Assembly: GCF_002211305.1 (NCBI RefSeq)
Contig: NZ_LOKW01000025.1
Location: 186,001 to 250,000 of the forward strand
Direction: 5' to 3'
Source of the DNA: Rhizobium sp. R634
GTDB lineage: Bacteria; Pseudomonadota; Alphaproteobacteria; Rhizobiales; Rhizobiaceae
Length of the DNA: 64,000 nucleotides
The notes beneath the pieces were generated by a model. The model had not been told where the DNA came from. It did not search any database and worked only from the letters and a program-made list of their open reading frames with translations. Each line of letters starts with the position of its first letter. The first letter of the stretch is position 1. Position numbers and translations under genes: made by a program. This document shows positions 24,289 through 32,667 of the stretch, piece by piece.

Positions 24289-25050
24289 AGTCTGGTAGCG
24301 GAATTGAGCAGGCGCGGGCTGCGCGACGAAGCTCTGACCGGCCCGCTCTACAAGCGGCTGGCGCAGGCGCTGACCAGCCTCATTCAGGAAGGCCTGCTGA
24401 AGCCCGGCACGGCGCTGCCGGGCGAGCGCGATCTTGCTGAGGCCTTGAAGCTCGGCCGCGTCACCGTGCGCACCGCCTATCGCGATCTCATGGCATCAGG
24501 CGCACTGGAATCGCGTCACGGAAGCGGTACTTTCGTATCGAGCAAGGTGGAGCGCATGGAACAGTCGCTCTGGCGGCTCTCCTCCTTCTCCGCCGATATG
24601 CGCTCGCGCGGGCGTCTGCCGGCCGCACGGATATTGTCGCGGGAAGTCAACACGCCGTCGCCGGAGGAATCCTTCCTGCTCGGCCTCGGCAGCGACGAGC
24701 CGGTTCTGAGGCTCGACCGGCTGCGCCTCGCCGATGGGCTGCCGCTGGCGATCGAGCGGGCCGTGGTGCCGGTCAAGTTCCTCGGCGGCGATGCCGGCGG
24801 CGAAGGATCGCTCTATGATGCGCTGGCGGCGAACGGCCATCGCCCGGTGCGCGCGCTGCAGCGGCTGACCGCCGTCACGCTCGATGCGTCCTACGCCGCG
24901 ATGCTGAACGTCAAGGCTGGCGCGCCAGCGCTCCTGATCGAACGTGTTTCGCGCCTGGAAGATCAGCGCGTCGTCGAATACACCCGCTCGCATTATCGCG
25001 GTGATGCCTATGATTTCGTTGCGGAATTGAGAATTGGAGATGAACGATGA
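24277..25050 (+). CDS. GntR/HutC family regulator of amino-sugar use
   Basis: This 257-residue repressor has an N-terminal winged helix (GPLYKRLAQALTSLIQEGLLKPGTALPGERDLAEALKLGRVTVRTAYRDL is the core, shown by its GERDLAE and VRTAYRDL pieces). The C-terminal UTRA effector-binding domain runs from about residue 95. It overlaps the SIS gene by four bases and heads the nag operon, so N-acetylglucosamine-6-phosphate or glucosamine-6-phosphate is a likely effector, as in NagR/DasR. The ATG at 24277 gives the better start; a further ten codons are open upstream. Confidence 0.9.
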   Translation: MDRTSLVAELSRRGLRDEALTGPLYKRLAQALTSLIQEGLLKPGTALPGERDLAEALKLGRVTVRTAYRDLMASGALESRHGSGTFVSSKVERMEQSLWRLSSFSADMRSRGRLPAARILSREVNTPSPEESFLLGLGSDEPVLRLDRLRLADGLPLAIERAVVPVKFLGGDAGGEGSLYDALAANGHRPVRALQRLTAVTLDASYAAMLNVKAGAPALLIERVSRLEDQRVVEYTRSHYRGDAYDFVAELRIGDER

Positions 25051-26078
25051 GTGAAAACCAGTCGCTGATGCTGCAGGAAGCCGGCCAATCGCCGGAGGTG
25101 GTGGCCACGCTTCTCGAAAAGGAAAAGCCGGTCTTTGCCGAGATCGCCCGGCTGTTTTCGTCGACCCGCCCGAGCGTGGTGACGACGGCGGCGCGCGGTT
25201 CCTCGGACCATGCCGCCACCTTCTTCAAATATCTCTTCGAAATCAGCTGCGGCGTTCCGGTCGCATCGGTCGGCCCGTCGATCGCTTCCGTCTATGGCGC
25301 TGCCCTCCAGCTGAAGGGCGGCGTGCATTTCACCGTTTCGCAGTCGGGTGCGAGCCCCGATATCGTGGCGCTGCAGGAGGCGGCGAAGAAGGGCGGGGCG
25401 ACGACGATCGCCGTCGTCAACGTCACCGACAGCCCGCTCGCCAAGCAGGCGGATATCGTTCTCGGCCTCAATGCCGGCGCGGAAAAGAGCGTCGCGGCGA
25501 CGAAATCCTTCATCGCCTCCGTCGCCGCCCTTTCCGGCGTGACGGCTGCGATCGGCGGTGCGTCCGGCCTGCAGGCCGCGCTCGCCAACCTGCCGGAGGC
25601 GCTTTCGGCAACCGCCGGGATCGATACGACAGCGGCCGAGGAGGTGCTCTTCAACGCGACCTCGCTCTATACGGCCGGCCGCGGCCCGGCCTTCGCGATT
25701 GCGCTCGAAGCGGCGCTGAAGGCCAAGGAAACCTCCGGCCTGCATGCCGAAGCCTTCTCGCTGGCGGAATTGATGCATGGCCCGATGCGTCTGGTGCAGC
25801 CGGGCTTTCCGATCGTCGCCTTCGCGCCTGATGATGCGGCCTTCGACAATAACGGCAAGGCGCTGGAGCGGTTGCAGAAACTCGGCGCCACCACCGTCGG
25901 CTTCTCGGCCCAGCCGCTTTCCGGCATCAATCTGCGCGTGCCGACGACGGGCAACGGCCTCCTCGATCCGCTGGTATCGCTGCTCGTCTATTACCGGCTG
26001 ATCGAGTCGGTGACGCGCCGCAAGGGCTTCGATCCCGACCGGCCTGCCAACCTGCTCAAGGTGACGGAGACGGTCTGA
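25047..26078 (+). CDS. SIS-domain glucosamine-6-phosphate deaminase (NagB-II type)
   Basis: This 343-residue protein has two SIS sugar-phosphate isomerase domains, like the C-terminal half of GlmS but with no glutaminase domain. VVTTAARGSSDHAATFFKYL, SQSGASPDIVALQEA and the second-domain GRGPAFAIALEAALKAKE and EAFSLAELMHGPMRLV are seen. Such stand-alone proteins act as NagB-II deaminases, converting glucosamine-6-phosphate to fructose-6-phosphate and ammonia. Its place between a GntR regulator and nagA, with overlaps at both ends, supports this over an AgaS role. Confidence 0.88.
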   Translation: MSENQSLMLQEAGQSPEVVATLLEKEKPVFAEIARLFSSTRPSVVTTAARGSSDHAATFFKYLFEISCGVPVASVGPSIASVYGAALQLKGGVHFTVSQSGASPDIVALQEAAKKGGATTIAVVNVTDSPLAKQADIVLGLNAGAEKSVAATKSFIASVAALSGVTAAIGGASGLQAALANLPEALSATAGIDTTAAEEVLFNATSLYTAGRGPAFAIALEAALKAKETSGLHAEAFSLAELMHGPMRLVQPGFPIVAFAPDDAAFDNNGKALERLQKLGATTVGFSAQPLSGINLRVPTTGNGLLDPLVSLLVYYRLIESVTRRKGFDPDRPANLLKVTETV

Positions 26079-27229
26079 TGGTCCGCAAGATCTTCATCGG
26101 CGCCCGCATCTTCGACGGCGAACGCTTTCATGACGACAAGGCGCTCGTCGTTGCCGGCGGCCGCGTCGAAGCAATCGTCGCAGGCAACGATCTGCCGGTC
26201 GGCGAGACGGTGACGCTTGCGGGCGGCATCCTGTCGGCCGGCTTCATCGATGCCCAGGTCAATGGCGGCGGCGGCCGGATGCTGAACGACGAACCTTCCG
26301 CCGCCTCGATGGACATTATCGCCGGCGGGCACCGGCCCTATGGCACGACGTCGCTGCTGCCGACGCTGATTACCGATACATCGGAAGCATCGTCGGCCGC
26401 CATCGAGGCGGCGAAGGAGGCCGTCAAGGCCAACCGCGGCGTCGCCGGTCTGCATCTCGAAGGCCCGCATCTGGCGCCGGCGCGCAAAGGCGCCCACCTC
26501 GCCGAATTGATGCGGCCGGTCGAGGATCGCGACGTCAAAGCCTTCATTCAGGCGCGCGAAGCGATCGGCACGCTGCTCGTCACCATTGCCGCCGAACAGG
26601 TGACCGTTGCCCAGGTGCGCGCGCTTGCAGAAGCCGGCGTCACCGTCAGCATCGGCCATTCCGATTGTTCGAGCGAGGCGGCAGAGGAACGTTTCGACGC
26701 CGGGGCGCGGGGCGTCACACATCTCTTCAATGCGATGAGCCAGATGGGGCATCGCGCCCCCGGCCTCGTCGGCGCGGCGATCGACCATCCCTCAACCTGG
26801 TGCGGCATCATCGCCGACGGCCATCACGTCGATCCCAAGGCCTTGCGCACGGCGCTGCGGGCCAAGCGCGGCGAAGGCAAGCTGTTCTTCGTCACGGATG
26901 CGATGTCGCTCGTCGGCTCGGAAAAGGATTCGTTCACGCTGAACGGCCGCACCGTCCGGCGCGAAAGGGGCGGTTTCTGCTCGAAGCTGGTGCTTTCCGA
27001 CGGCACGCTCGCCGGCTCCGATGTCGATATGATTTCGGCGATCCGCTACGGCGTCACCTATCTCGACCTGACGCTCGCCGAGGCTCTGCGCATGGCGACC
27101 CTCTATCCCGCGCGCTTCCTGAGGCTCGCCGATCGCGGCCAGCTTTCGCCGGGCGCGCGCGCCGATCTCGTCCATCTCACCGATGCACTGACCGTTGCTG
27201 CCACCTGGCTTGCCGGCGAGGCGGCCTGA
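26078..27229 (+). CDS. nagA: N-acetylglucosamine-6-phosphate deacetylase
   Basis: This 383-residue amidohydrolase removes acetate from GlcNAc-6-phosphate. Seen: GFIDAQVNGGGG (metal-site region), GLHLEGPHLAPARKGAH with the metal-binding Glu, SIGHSDCSSEAA and THLFNAMSQMGHRAPG with metal His residues, and the catalytic Asp in FVTDAMSLVG. Its start codon overlaps the upstream SIS gene stop (TGATG). A RIME-like repeat follows before the last gene of the operon. Confidence 0.93.
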   Translation: MVRKIFIGARIFDGERFHDDKALVVAGGRVEAIVAGNDLPVGETVTLAGGILSAGFIDAQVNGGGGRMLNDEPSAASMDIIAGGHRPYGTTSLLPTLITDTSEASSAAIEAAKEAVKANRGVAGLHLEGPHLAPARKGAHLAELMRPVEDRDVKAFIQAREAIGTLLVTIAAEQVTVAQVRALAEAGVTVSIGHSDCSSEAAEERFDAGARGVTHLFNAMSQMGHRAPGLVGAAIDHPSTWCGIIADGHHVDPKALRTALRAKRGEGKLFFVTDAMSLVGSEKDSFTLNGRTVRRERGGFCSKLVLSDGTLAGSDVDMISAIRYGVTYLDLTLAEALRMATLYPARFLRLADRGQLSPGARADLVHLTDALTVAATWLAGEAA

Positions 27230-27234
27230 CATCA

Positions 27235-27332
27235 AGAGCAGTTCCGCTTTCAACGAAGCGCAGAACCGCTCTAACCTTTTGCTTTTACGCAATTCCGGAC
27301 GGAAAACCGCTTCGCACTTTTCCTGGAATTGC
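27235..27332. repeat. RIME-like double palindrome inside the nag operon
   Basis: Two palindromes in tandem are seen. AGAGCAGTTCCGC pairs with GCAGAACCGCTCT (27235-27272), and GCAATTCCGGAC..GGAAAA pairs with TTTTCC..GGAATTGC (27289-27332). It separates nagA from the SIS gene and abuts that gene's ribosome-binding site, so it would be transcribed within the operon as a folded RNA. Confidence 0.7.
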
Positions 27333-27347
27333 TTTGGGAGACCTGGG

Positions 27348-28076
27348 ATGACTGCGATCACGGATGCCTATTTCTCCAATCTGATCGGCCGGCTGGAGAC
27401 GCTGAAGCAGGCACTTGCCGGGCCGATGGCGCAGGCGGCGGCGGTGATCCTCGATGCCGCCCGCGGCGACAAGCGCGTCTATGTCTTCGGCACCGGCCAT
27501 TCGCACATGCTGGCGGAGGAGGTGCATTATCGCGCCGGCGGGCTCGCCTTCACTGTGCCGGTACTCGTCGGATCGGCCATGCTGCACGAAGGAGCGGTCA
27601 TCAGCTCGGTCTATGAGCGGACCCAGGGCCTCGTGCGGCCGATGCTGGAGCGATACGGCATGCAGCCGGGTGACGTCATCATCATCGCCTCCAATTCGGG
27701 CGTGAACGCCGCACCGATCGAGGCCGCGGACTACGCGCATGAAATCGGCGCGAAAGTGATCGCCATCACCTCGATCGCCTATTCGACGGCGATCGCCAAT
27801 GGCCGCCGGCGGCTCGCCGAGGTCGCCGATATCGTGCTCGACAACGGACTGCCGCCCGGCGACGCCGTCGTCGATCTCGAAGGCACCGGCCTTCGGGTCG
27901 GGCCGGTCTCGACGGCGGTCGGGGTGACGGTCATCAATGCGATCTTCGCCGAAGTCGCCTCGGAGCTTTCCAAGTCAGGCGATGCGCCTGTTTATCTCAG
28001 CGCCAACATGCCGGGTGCCGCCGAGATCAACCAGAAGCTCGTCAAGAAATACCGGCCGCGCAACCCGCATCTCTGA
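27348..28076 (+). CDS. SIS-domain protein (UPF0309-like)
   Basis: This 242-residue single SIS-domain protein has YVFGTGHSHMLAEEVHYRAGG, VIIIASNSGVNAAPIEAA and AKVIAITSIAYS, which form the sugar-phosphate site. It resembles UPF0309 proteins found near amino-sugar genes; the substrate is unknown, and phosphosugar isomerase or etherase chemistry is possible. GGGAG at 27336-27340 supports the ATG at 27348; the open frame upstream runs through the repeat element. A terminator shared with efp follows. Confidence 0.85.
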   Translation: MTAITDAYFSNLIGRLETLKQALAGPMAQAAAVILDAARGDKRVYVFGTGHSHMLAEEVHYRAGGLAFTVPVLVGSAMLHEGAVISSVYERTQGLVRPMLERYGMQPGDVIIIASNSGVNAAPIEAADYAHEIGAKVIAITSIAYSTAIANGRRRLAEVADIVLDNGLPPGDAVVDLEGTGLRVGPVSTAVGVTVINAIFAEVASELSKSGDAPVYLSANMPGAAEINQKLVKKYRPRNPHL

Positions 28077-28090
28077 TATCGGCGGATACA

Positions 28091-28114
28091 AAAAGGCCGG
28101 TCTGAACCGGCCTT
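28091..28114. terminator. Bidirectional terminator between the SIS gene and efp
   Basis: AAAAGGCCGGT pairs with ACCGGCCTTTT around CTGA. It can end the plus-strand nag transcript and the minus-strand efp transcript. Confidence 0.85.
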
Positions 28115-28136
28115 TTGCGCGAGATGCAACCAGGGA

Positions 28137-28706
28137 TCAATCCTTGGCGCGTTCGACGTAGGAATTGTCTTCCGTGGCGATGACGACGCGGGTGCCGGCG
28201 TCGATATGCGGCGGGACCGATGTGCGGATGCCGTTGGAGAGCATGGCCGGCTTGTAGGACGAGGATGCCGTCTGGCCCTTGACGACCGGTTCGGTCTCGA
28301 CGATTTCGAGCGTGACGTGGCGCGGCAGTTCGAGCGCCAGCGGAATGCCTTCGTGGATCGACAGGATGCAGGTCATGCCTTCCTGGAGATAGGCCTTCTG
28401 GTCGCCCATGGTTTCCTGGCTGACGACCACCTGGTCGTAGTTCGCCGGATTCATGAAGTGGAAGCCTTCGCCGTCTTCATAGAGATACTGGAAGTTCACG
28501 TCTTCGACGAAGGCGCGCTCGACCTGCTCGGTGGTGCGCCAGCGCTCGGAGACCTTCACGCCATCGACGATGCGGCGCATGTCGACCTGGGTGACGGGCG
28601 TGCCCTTGCCGGGGTGAAAGTTCTGAGCGGTAAGAACGACGTAGAGCTTGCCGTCTACGTCGAGAACGTTGCCCTTGCGGACCGAAGAGGCGATGACCTT
28701 GACCAT
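28137..28706 (-). CDS. efp: Elongation factor P
   Basis: EF-P rescues ribosomes stalled at polyproline stretches. The 189-residue length is standard. Lys34 sits in the exposed loop HPGKGTP, the residue that is beta-lysylated in the EpmA/EpmB pathway, and both those genes lie next door. The C-terminal OB domain ends SVPPHIDAGTRVVIATEDNSYVERAKD. An AAGGAAG box precedes the ATG at 28706; the open frame extends 40 codons further without support. It is divergent from epmA. Confidence 0.96.
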   Translation of the reverse strand: MVKVIASSVRKGNVLDVDGKLYVVLTAQNFHPGKGTPVTQVDMRRIVDGVKVSERWRTTEQVERAFVEDVNFQYLYEDGEGFHFMNPANYDQVVVSQETMGDQKAYLQEGMTCILSIHEGIPLALELPRHVTLEIVETEPVVKGQTASSSYKPAMLSNGIRTSVPPHIDAGTRVVIATEDNSYVERAKD

Positions 28707-28855
28707 AAGACTTCCTTGTAACTCGGCTTTCGGCGTCGTAGAGGACTGACGAGACGCCCAGAAGACGCAAATGTTTTTCTTTGGGGGCGCAACTAACCTA
28801 AAATCCGGGAAATAGCCACCCCCCATGCCGGCTTCTCCGGCGAAGAAAGCTTGGA

Positions 28856-29917
28856 ATGAACTCTTCGGCCAAAGCGTCCCCCTGGTGGACCCCGTCCGTG
28901 CATGCCGATCGCCGCCCTTTCCTGATCGGGCGCAATGCGATCCAGGCTGCGTTGCGCGGGTTTTTCGCGCACGAGGATTTCATCGAGGTCGACACGGCGG
29001 CGCTGCAGATCTCCCCGGGTAACGAGGCGCATGTGCATGCTTTCGCCACCGAGGCGCTGACGACGGATGGGCAAAAGGCGCCGTTCTACCTGCACACCTC
29101 GCCGGAATTTGCCTGCAAGAAGCTGCTTGCGGCGGGCGAGGAACGCATTTCCTGCTTTGCCCGTGTCTATCGCAACCGCGAGCGCGGGCCGTTGCATCAT
29201 CCCGAATTCACCATGCTGGAATGGTATCGCGCCGGCGAAAGCTATGAGAGCCTGATGATGGATTGCGTGCGCATCCTGGCGCTGGCGGCGGAAACGATGA
29301 AGACCAAGACGCTCGCCTATCGCGGCGCCGAGAGCGATCCTTTCGCCGGGCCGGAGCGGCTCAGTGTCGCCGAAGCCTTCGAACGCCATGCCGGCATCGA
29401 TCTCCTCGCCTCCGTCGCCGCCGACGGCTCGACCGATCGCGATCATCTGGCGGCGGAGCTCAGGCGCACCGGCATGCGCGTTGCCGAGGACGACGGCTGG
29501 GCCGATCTCTTCAGCCGGGTGCTGGTCGAAAAGATCGAGCCCCATCTCGGCTTCGGCCGGATCACCATCCTCGACGAATATCCGGTTTCGGAGGCCGCGC
29601 TCGCGCGTCCCTCGGCGCGCGATCCCAGGGTTGCCGAACGTTTCGAGCTTTATGCCTGCGGCGTCGAGCTGGCCAACGGCTTCGGCGAACTCACCAATGC
29701 TGCCGAACAGCGCCGCCGGTTCGAGATCGAGATGGCCGAGAAGGCGCGGATCTACGCCGAGACCTATCCGATCGACGAGGATTTCCTGGCCGCGCTTTCG
29801 CTGATGCCCGAGGCAAGCGGCATCGCGCTCGGCTTCGACCGGCTGGTGATGCTGGCGACGGGGGCCGCGCGCATCGACCAGGTGCTCTGGGCGCCGGTTT
29901 CGGAGTACGGAAAATGA
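28856..29917 (+). CDS. epmA: EF-P lysyltransferase EpmA (GenX/PoxA)
   Basis: This 353-residue paralogue of class II lysyl-tRNA synthetase lacks the anticodon-binding domain and attaches (R)-beta-lysine to Lys34 of EF-P. Motif 2 is clear (FARVYRNRERGPLHHPEFTMLEWY), as are ELANGFGELTNAAEQRRRF and motif 3 ASGIALGFDRLVML. It is transcribed away from efp and overlaps epmB by four bases (ATGA). The beginning around 28856 fits the family N-terminus. Confidence 0.94.
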   Translation: MNSSAKASPWWTPSVHADRRPFLIGRNAIQAALRGFFAHEDFIEVDTAALQISPGNEAHVHAFATEALTTDGQKAPFYLHTSPEFACKKLLAAGEERISCFARVYRNRERGPLHHPEFTMLEWYRAGESYESLMMDCVRILALAAETMKTKTLAYRGAESDPFAGPERLSVAEAFERHAGIDLLASVAADGSTDRDHLAAELRRTGMRVAEDDGWADLFSRVLVEKIEPHLGFGRITILDEYPVSEAALARPSARDPRVAERFELYACGVELANGFGELTNAAEQRRRFEIEMAEKARIYAETYPIDEDFLAALSLMPEASGIALGFDRLVMLATGAARIDQVLWAPVSEYGK

Positions 29918-30966
29918 ATGCCGTCAAAGCGATCAAGAGCGTCGAGGATCTCGTCAAAGCGGGGCTCGCCGCGCCTGCCGGCCGCGCAGCGCTCGAGGCG
30001 GTTGCCGCGCGTTACGCGATCGCGCTGACGCCTGCCATCACCAGGCTGATCGACCGCGCCGATCCCGCTGATCCGATCGCGCGGCAATTCGTGCCCGACG
30101 CAGGCGAATTGACGATCGCGCCCGAGGAACGCGCCGACCCGATCGGCGATCATGCCCATAGCCCGGTCGAAGGCGTCGTTCACCGCTATCCCGACCGCGT
30201 GCTGCTCAAGGCCGTGCATGTCTGCCCGGTCTATTGCCGCTTCTGTTTCCGACGGGAAATGGTGGGGCCGCAAGGCCTTGGCACGCTCGATGCGGCTGCG
30301 ATGGAAGCGGCCTTCGATTACATCAGAAACCACCAGGAAATCTGGGAGGTCATTCTGACGGGCGGCGATCCGCTGGTGCTTTCGTCGCGCCGGCTCCGCG
30401 AGATCATGGCGGCGCTCGCGGATATCGCGCATGTGAAGATCGTGCGTTTCCATACGCGCGTTCCTGTCGTCGACCCCGAGAAGATCGACGCGGCGATGAT
30501 CGCTGCACTGAAGGCGAGCGGCAAGACAGTCTATGTGGCGTTGCATGCCAACCATGTCAGGGAGCTAACGGCGGAAGCACGCGCCGCCTGCGCCCGCTTC
30601 GTCGATGCCGGTATCGCCATGATCAGCCAATCGGTGCTGCTGAAAGGCGTCAACGACGATCCCGATGTGCTGGCGGAGCTGATGAAGGCTTTCGTCGAGA
30701 TCCGCGTCAAACCCTACTATCTCCATCATCCGGATCTCGCGCCAGGCACCGGACATTTCCGATTGACGATCGAGGAGGGGCAGCGGATCGTGGCGGCGCT
30801 GCGCGGCCGGATTTCCGGTCTCTGCCAGCCGACCTACATCCTCGACATCCCAGGCGGCCACGGCAAGGCCGTCGTCAGCGCAAGCACAGTCCGGGCAACG
30901 GGCGACGGCTGTTATTCGGTTTCGGATTATCGCGGCGGCGAGCATTCCTATCCGCCTGCTGATTAA
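29914..30966 (+). CDS. epmB: EF-P (R)-beta-lysine-forming lysine 2,3-aminomutase EpmB
   Basis: This 350-residue radical SAM enzyme converts L-lysine to beta-lysine for EF-P modification. The 4Fe-4S motif CPVYCRFC uses Cys104, Cys108 and Cys111. The partial barrel shows EVILTGGDPLVLS, RFHTRVPVVDPEKI and KPYYLHHPDLAPGTGHFR, and DIPGGHGKAVV holds the PLP lysine. Translationally coupled to epmA. A 263-base AT-rich gap with no ORF separates it from the next operon. Confidence 0.94.
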   Translation: MNAVKAIKSVEDLVKAGLAAPAGRAALEAVAARYAIALTPAITRLIDRADPADPIARQFVPDAGELTIAPEERADPIGDHAHSPVEGVVHRYPDRVLLKAVHVCPVYCRFCFRREMVGPQGLGTLDAAAMEAAFDYIRNHQEIWEVILTGGDPLVLSSRRLREIMAALADIAHVKIVRFHTRVPVVDPEKIDAAMIAALKASGKTVYVALHANHVRELTAEARAACARFVDAGIAMISQSVLLKGVNDDPDVLAELMKAFVEIRVKPYYLHHPDLAPGTGHFRLTIEEGQRIVAALRGRISGLCQPTYILDIPGGHGKAVVSASTVRATGDGCYSVSDYRGGEHSYPPAD

Positions 30967-31229
30967 GGCAAAGCGGCGCTTTTCCGTGTCATTTCTGTAC
31001 TCGTTTCACCGCAACCCGTGAAGAACATTGCAGCCGAAATGATGCTAGATCATTGATATAGTGAGAATATTCGCCGCTTATCCGAACGGATCGGTAAAAT
31101 TCTAACTATGAGCAACAATCATATTTAACCCAACACATTAGCGGAATGTTCTGTTTTCCGCACTAAAAGAACGCTCATGATAAGGCGATGAACGCCGGTT
31201 CGGGATCATGAGAATCTTGGAGTGATGGG

Positions 31230-31481
31230 ATGAATAAGACAATCCGCGACCTCGTAGCCAAATTCGGCAAGCTTCCTGTCGCAATCGACCAGGTTGCCGA
31301 CGACGCCGATCTTTATGCGGCGGGTCTGACGTCCTTTGCCTCGGTGCAGCTGATGCTGGGCATCGAAGAGGCGTTCGACATCGAATTCCCTGACAATCTC
31401 CTGAACCGCAAATCCTTCGCGAGCATCTCGGCCATCGCCAAGACGGTCGATATCATCCAGGACAGCCGGAAGGTCGCCTGA
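31230..31481 (+). CDS. Atypical acyl carrier protein (amino-acid carrier)
   Basis: This 83-residue carrier protein has Ser35 as the 4'-phosphopantetheine site. The usual GxDSL is replaced by GLTSFAS: a Thr stands where ordinary carriers have Asp. The same LTSFASV site is known for the small carriers served by amino acid:[carrier protein] ligases of Bradyrhizobium and Agrobacterium. A ligase of that family lies two genes downstream. It heads the operon, after an AT-rich 263-base region that should hold the promoter, and overlaps the next gene by one base. Confidence 0.9.
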   Translation: MNKTIRDLVAKFGKLPVAIDQVADDADLYAAGLTSFASVQLMLGIEEAFDIEFPDNLLNRKSFASISAIAKTVDIIQDSRKVA

Positions 31482-32662
31482 TGAACTTTCCCGTCAAGAT
31501 CATGCAGGACGATCTTGTCGCAAGGGTCGCCCGTGTCGCCGAAATTGCGGCCAGACACGCCGATGCCGTCGATATCGAGGGCCGCTTTCCCCGAGAGGCC
31601 GTGGATGCGATGAAGGCCGAAAGGCTTCTCGGCATCCAGGTGCCGCGCCAGCTCGGCGGTGAATCGGCGTCGACCACCGAAATCGCCGAATTGTGCTCGA
31701 TGCTGGGCCAGGCATGCGCGGCAAGCGCCATGGTCTTCGCCATGCACCACATCAAGCTGTCGAGCCTCGTCGAACATGGCGCCGACAGCGATTGGCACCG
31801 CAGTTTCATGCAGGCCATCGCTGCCGACCAGCTGCTGATCGCATCGGCCACGACCGAGGGCGGCATCGGCGGCAACCTGCGCAACAGCATCTGCGCGATC
31901 GAGGTCGACGGCGACATCTGCCGGCTGGAAAAGGATGCCACCGTCATTTCCTACGGCTCGCATGCCGACGCCATTCTCATCACGTCACGCGCCCACGCGC
32001 AGGCAGCCTCCTCCGATCAGGTGCTGACGGCTTTCCTCAGGGATCAGTACACGCTCGAAAAGACGCATGCCTGGAATACGCTCGGCATGCGCGGCACCTG
32101 TTCCGACGGCTTCCTCTTCAAGGGCGAAGCGCCGGCGCGACAGATCCTGCCGAAGCCTTTCGCTGAGATCGCCGCGCAATCGATGCTGGCTTCCTCGCAT
32201 CTGCTTTGGAGCGGCGTCTGGTACGGGATTGCGGTCGATGCCGTCGCTCGCGCCCAGGCCTTCGTTCGCGCCGCCGCCCGCAAGGCGCCGGATGCGCAGC
32301 CGCCGGGCGCGCTGCGCCTCGCCGAGGTCTCGAACCTGTTGCAGATGGTAAAATCCAACGTCGTTGCCGGTCTCAAGGCCTATGAGGACGCCAAGGCGGA
32401 TTCCGACAGGCTGTCGTCGATGGGCTTTGCGGTTGCGATGAACAACGTCAAGATCGCCTCTTCCGAGACGATCCTGGAGATTGTCAATCACGCCATGCTG
32501 ATCTGCGGCATCATGGGCTACAAGAACGGTACGCCCTTCAGCCTCGGACGCCATCTGCGCGACGCGCATTCCGCACAGCTGATGATTTCGAACGACCGCA
32601 TCCTCGGCAATACGTCGAGCATGCTTCTCGTCCACAAGCAGGACACTAGCCTACTGGGGTGA
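31481..32662 (+). CDS. Acyl-CoA dehydrogenase-like flavoprotein acting in the carrier pathway
   Basis: This 393-residue protein has the acyl-CoA dehydrogenase fold: an N-terminal helical domain, a middle beta domain with LIASATTEGGIGGNLRNS and WNTLGMRGTCSDGF, and a C-terminal helical domain ending near LGRHLRDAHSAQLMISNDRILGN. The family motif is altered (TTEGGIGG instead of the usual MTEPGAGSD type). Given its place between a carrier protein and its aminoacyl ligase, the likely substrate is a carrier-bound aminoacyl group rather than a CoA ester, perhaps oxidised to an imine. That is inference. Confidence 0.87.
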   Translation: MNFPVKIMQDDLVARVARVAEIAARHADAVDIEGRFPREAVDAMKAERLLGIQVPRQLGGESASTTEIAELCSMLGQACAASAMVFAMHHIKLSSLVEHGADSDWHRSFMQAIAADQLLIASATTEGGIGGNLRNSICAIEVDGDICRLEKDATVISYGSHADAILITSRAHAQAASSDQVLTAFLRDQYTLEKTHAWNTLGMRGTCSDGFLFKGEAPARQILPKPFAEIAAQSMLASSHLLWSGVWYGIAVDAVARAQAFVRAAARKAPDAQPPGALRLAEVSNLLQMVKSNVVAGLKAYEDAKADSDRLSSMGFAVAMNNVKIASSETILEIVNHAMLICGIMGYKNGTPFSLGRHLRDAHSAQLMISNDRILGNTSSMLLVHKQDTSLLG

Positions 32663-32667
32663 CAGTC

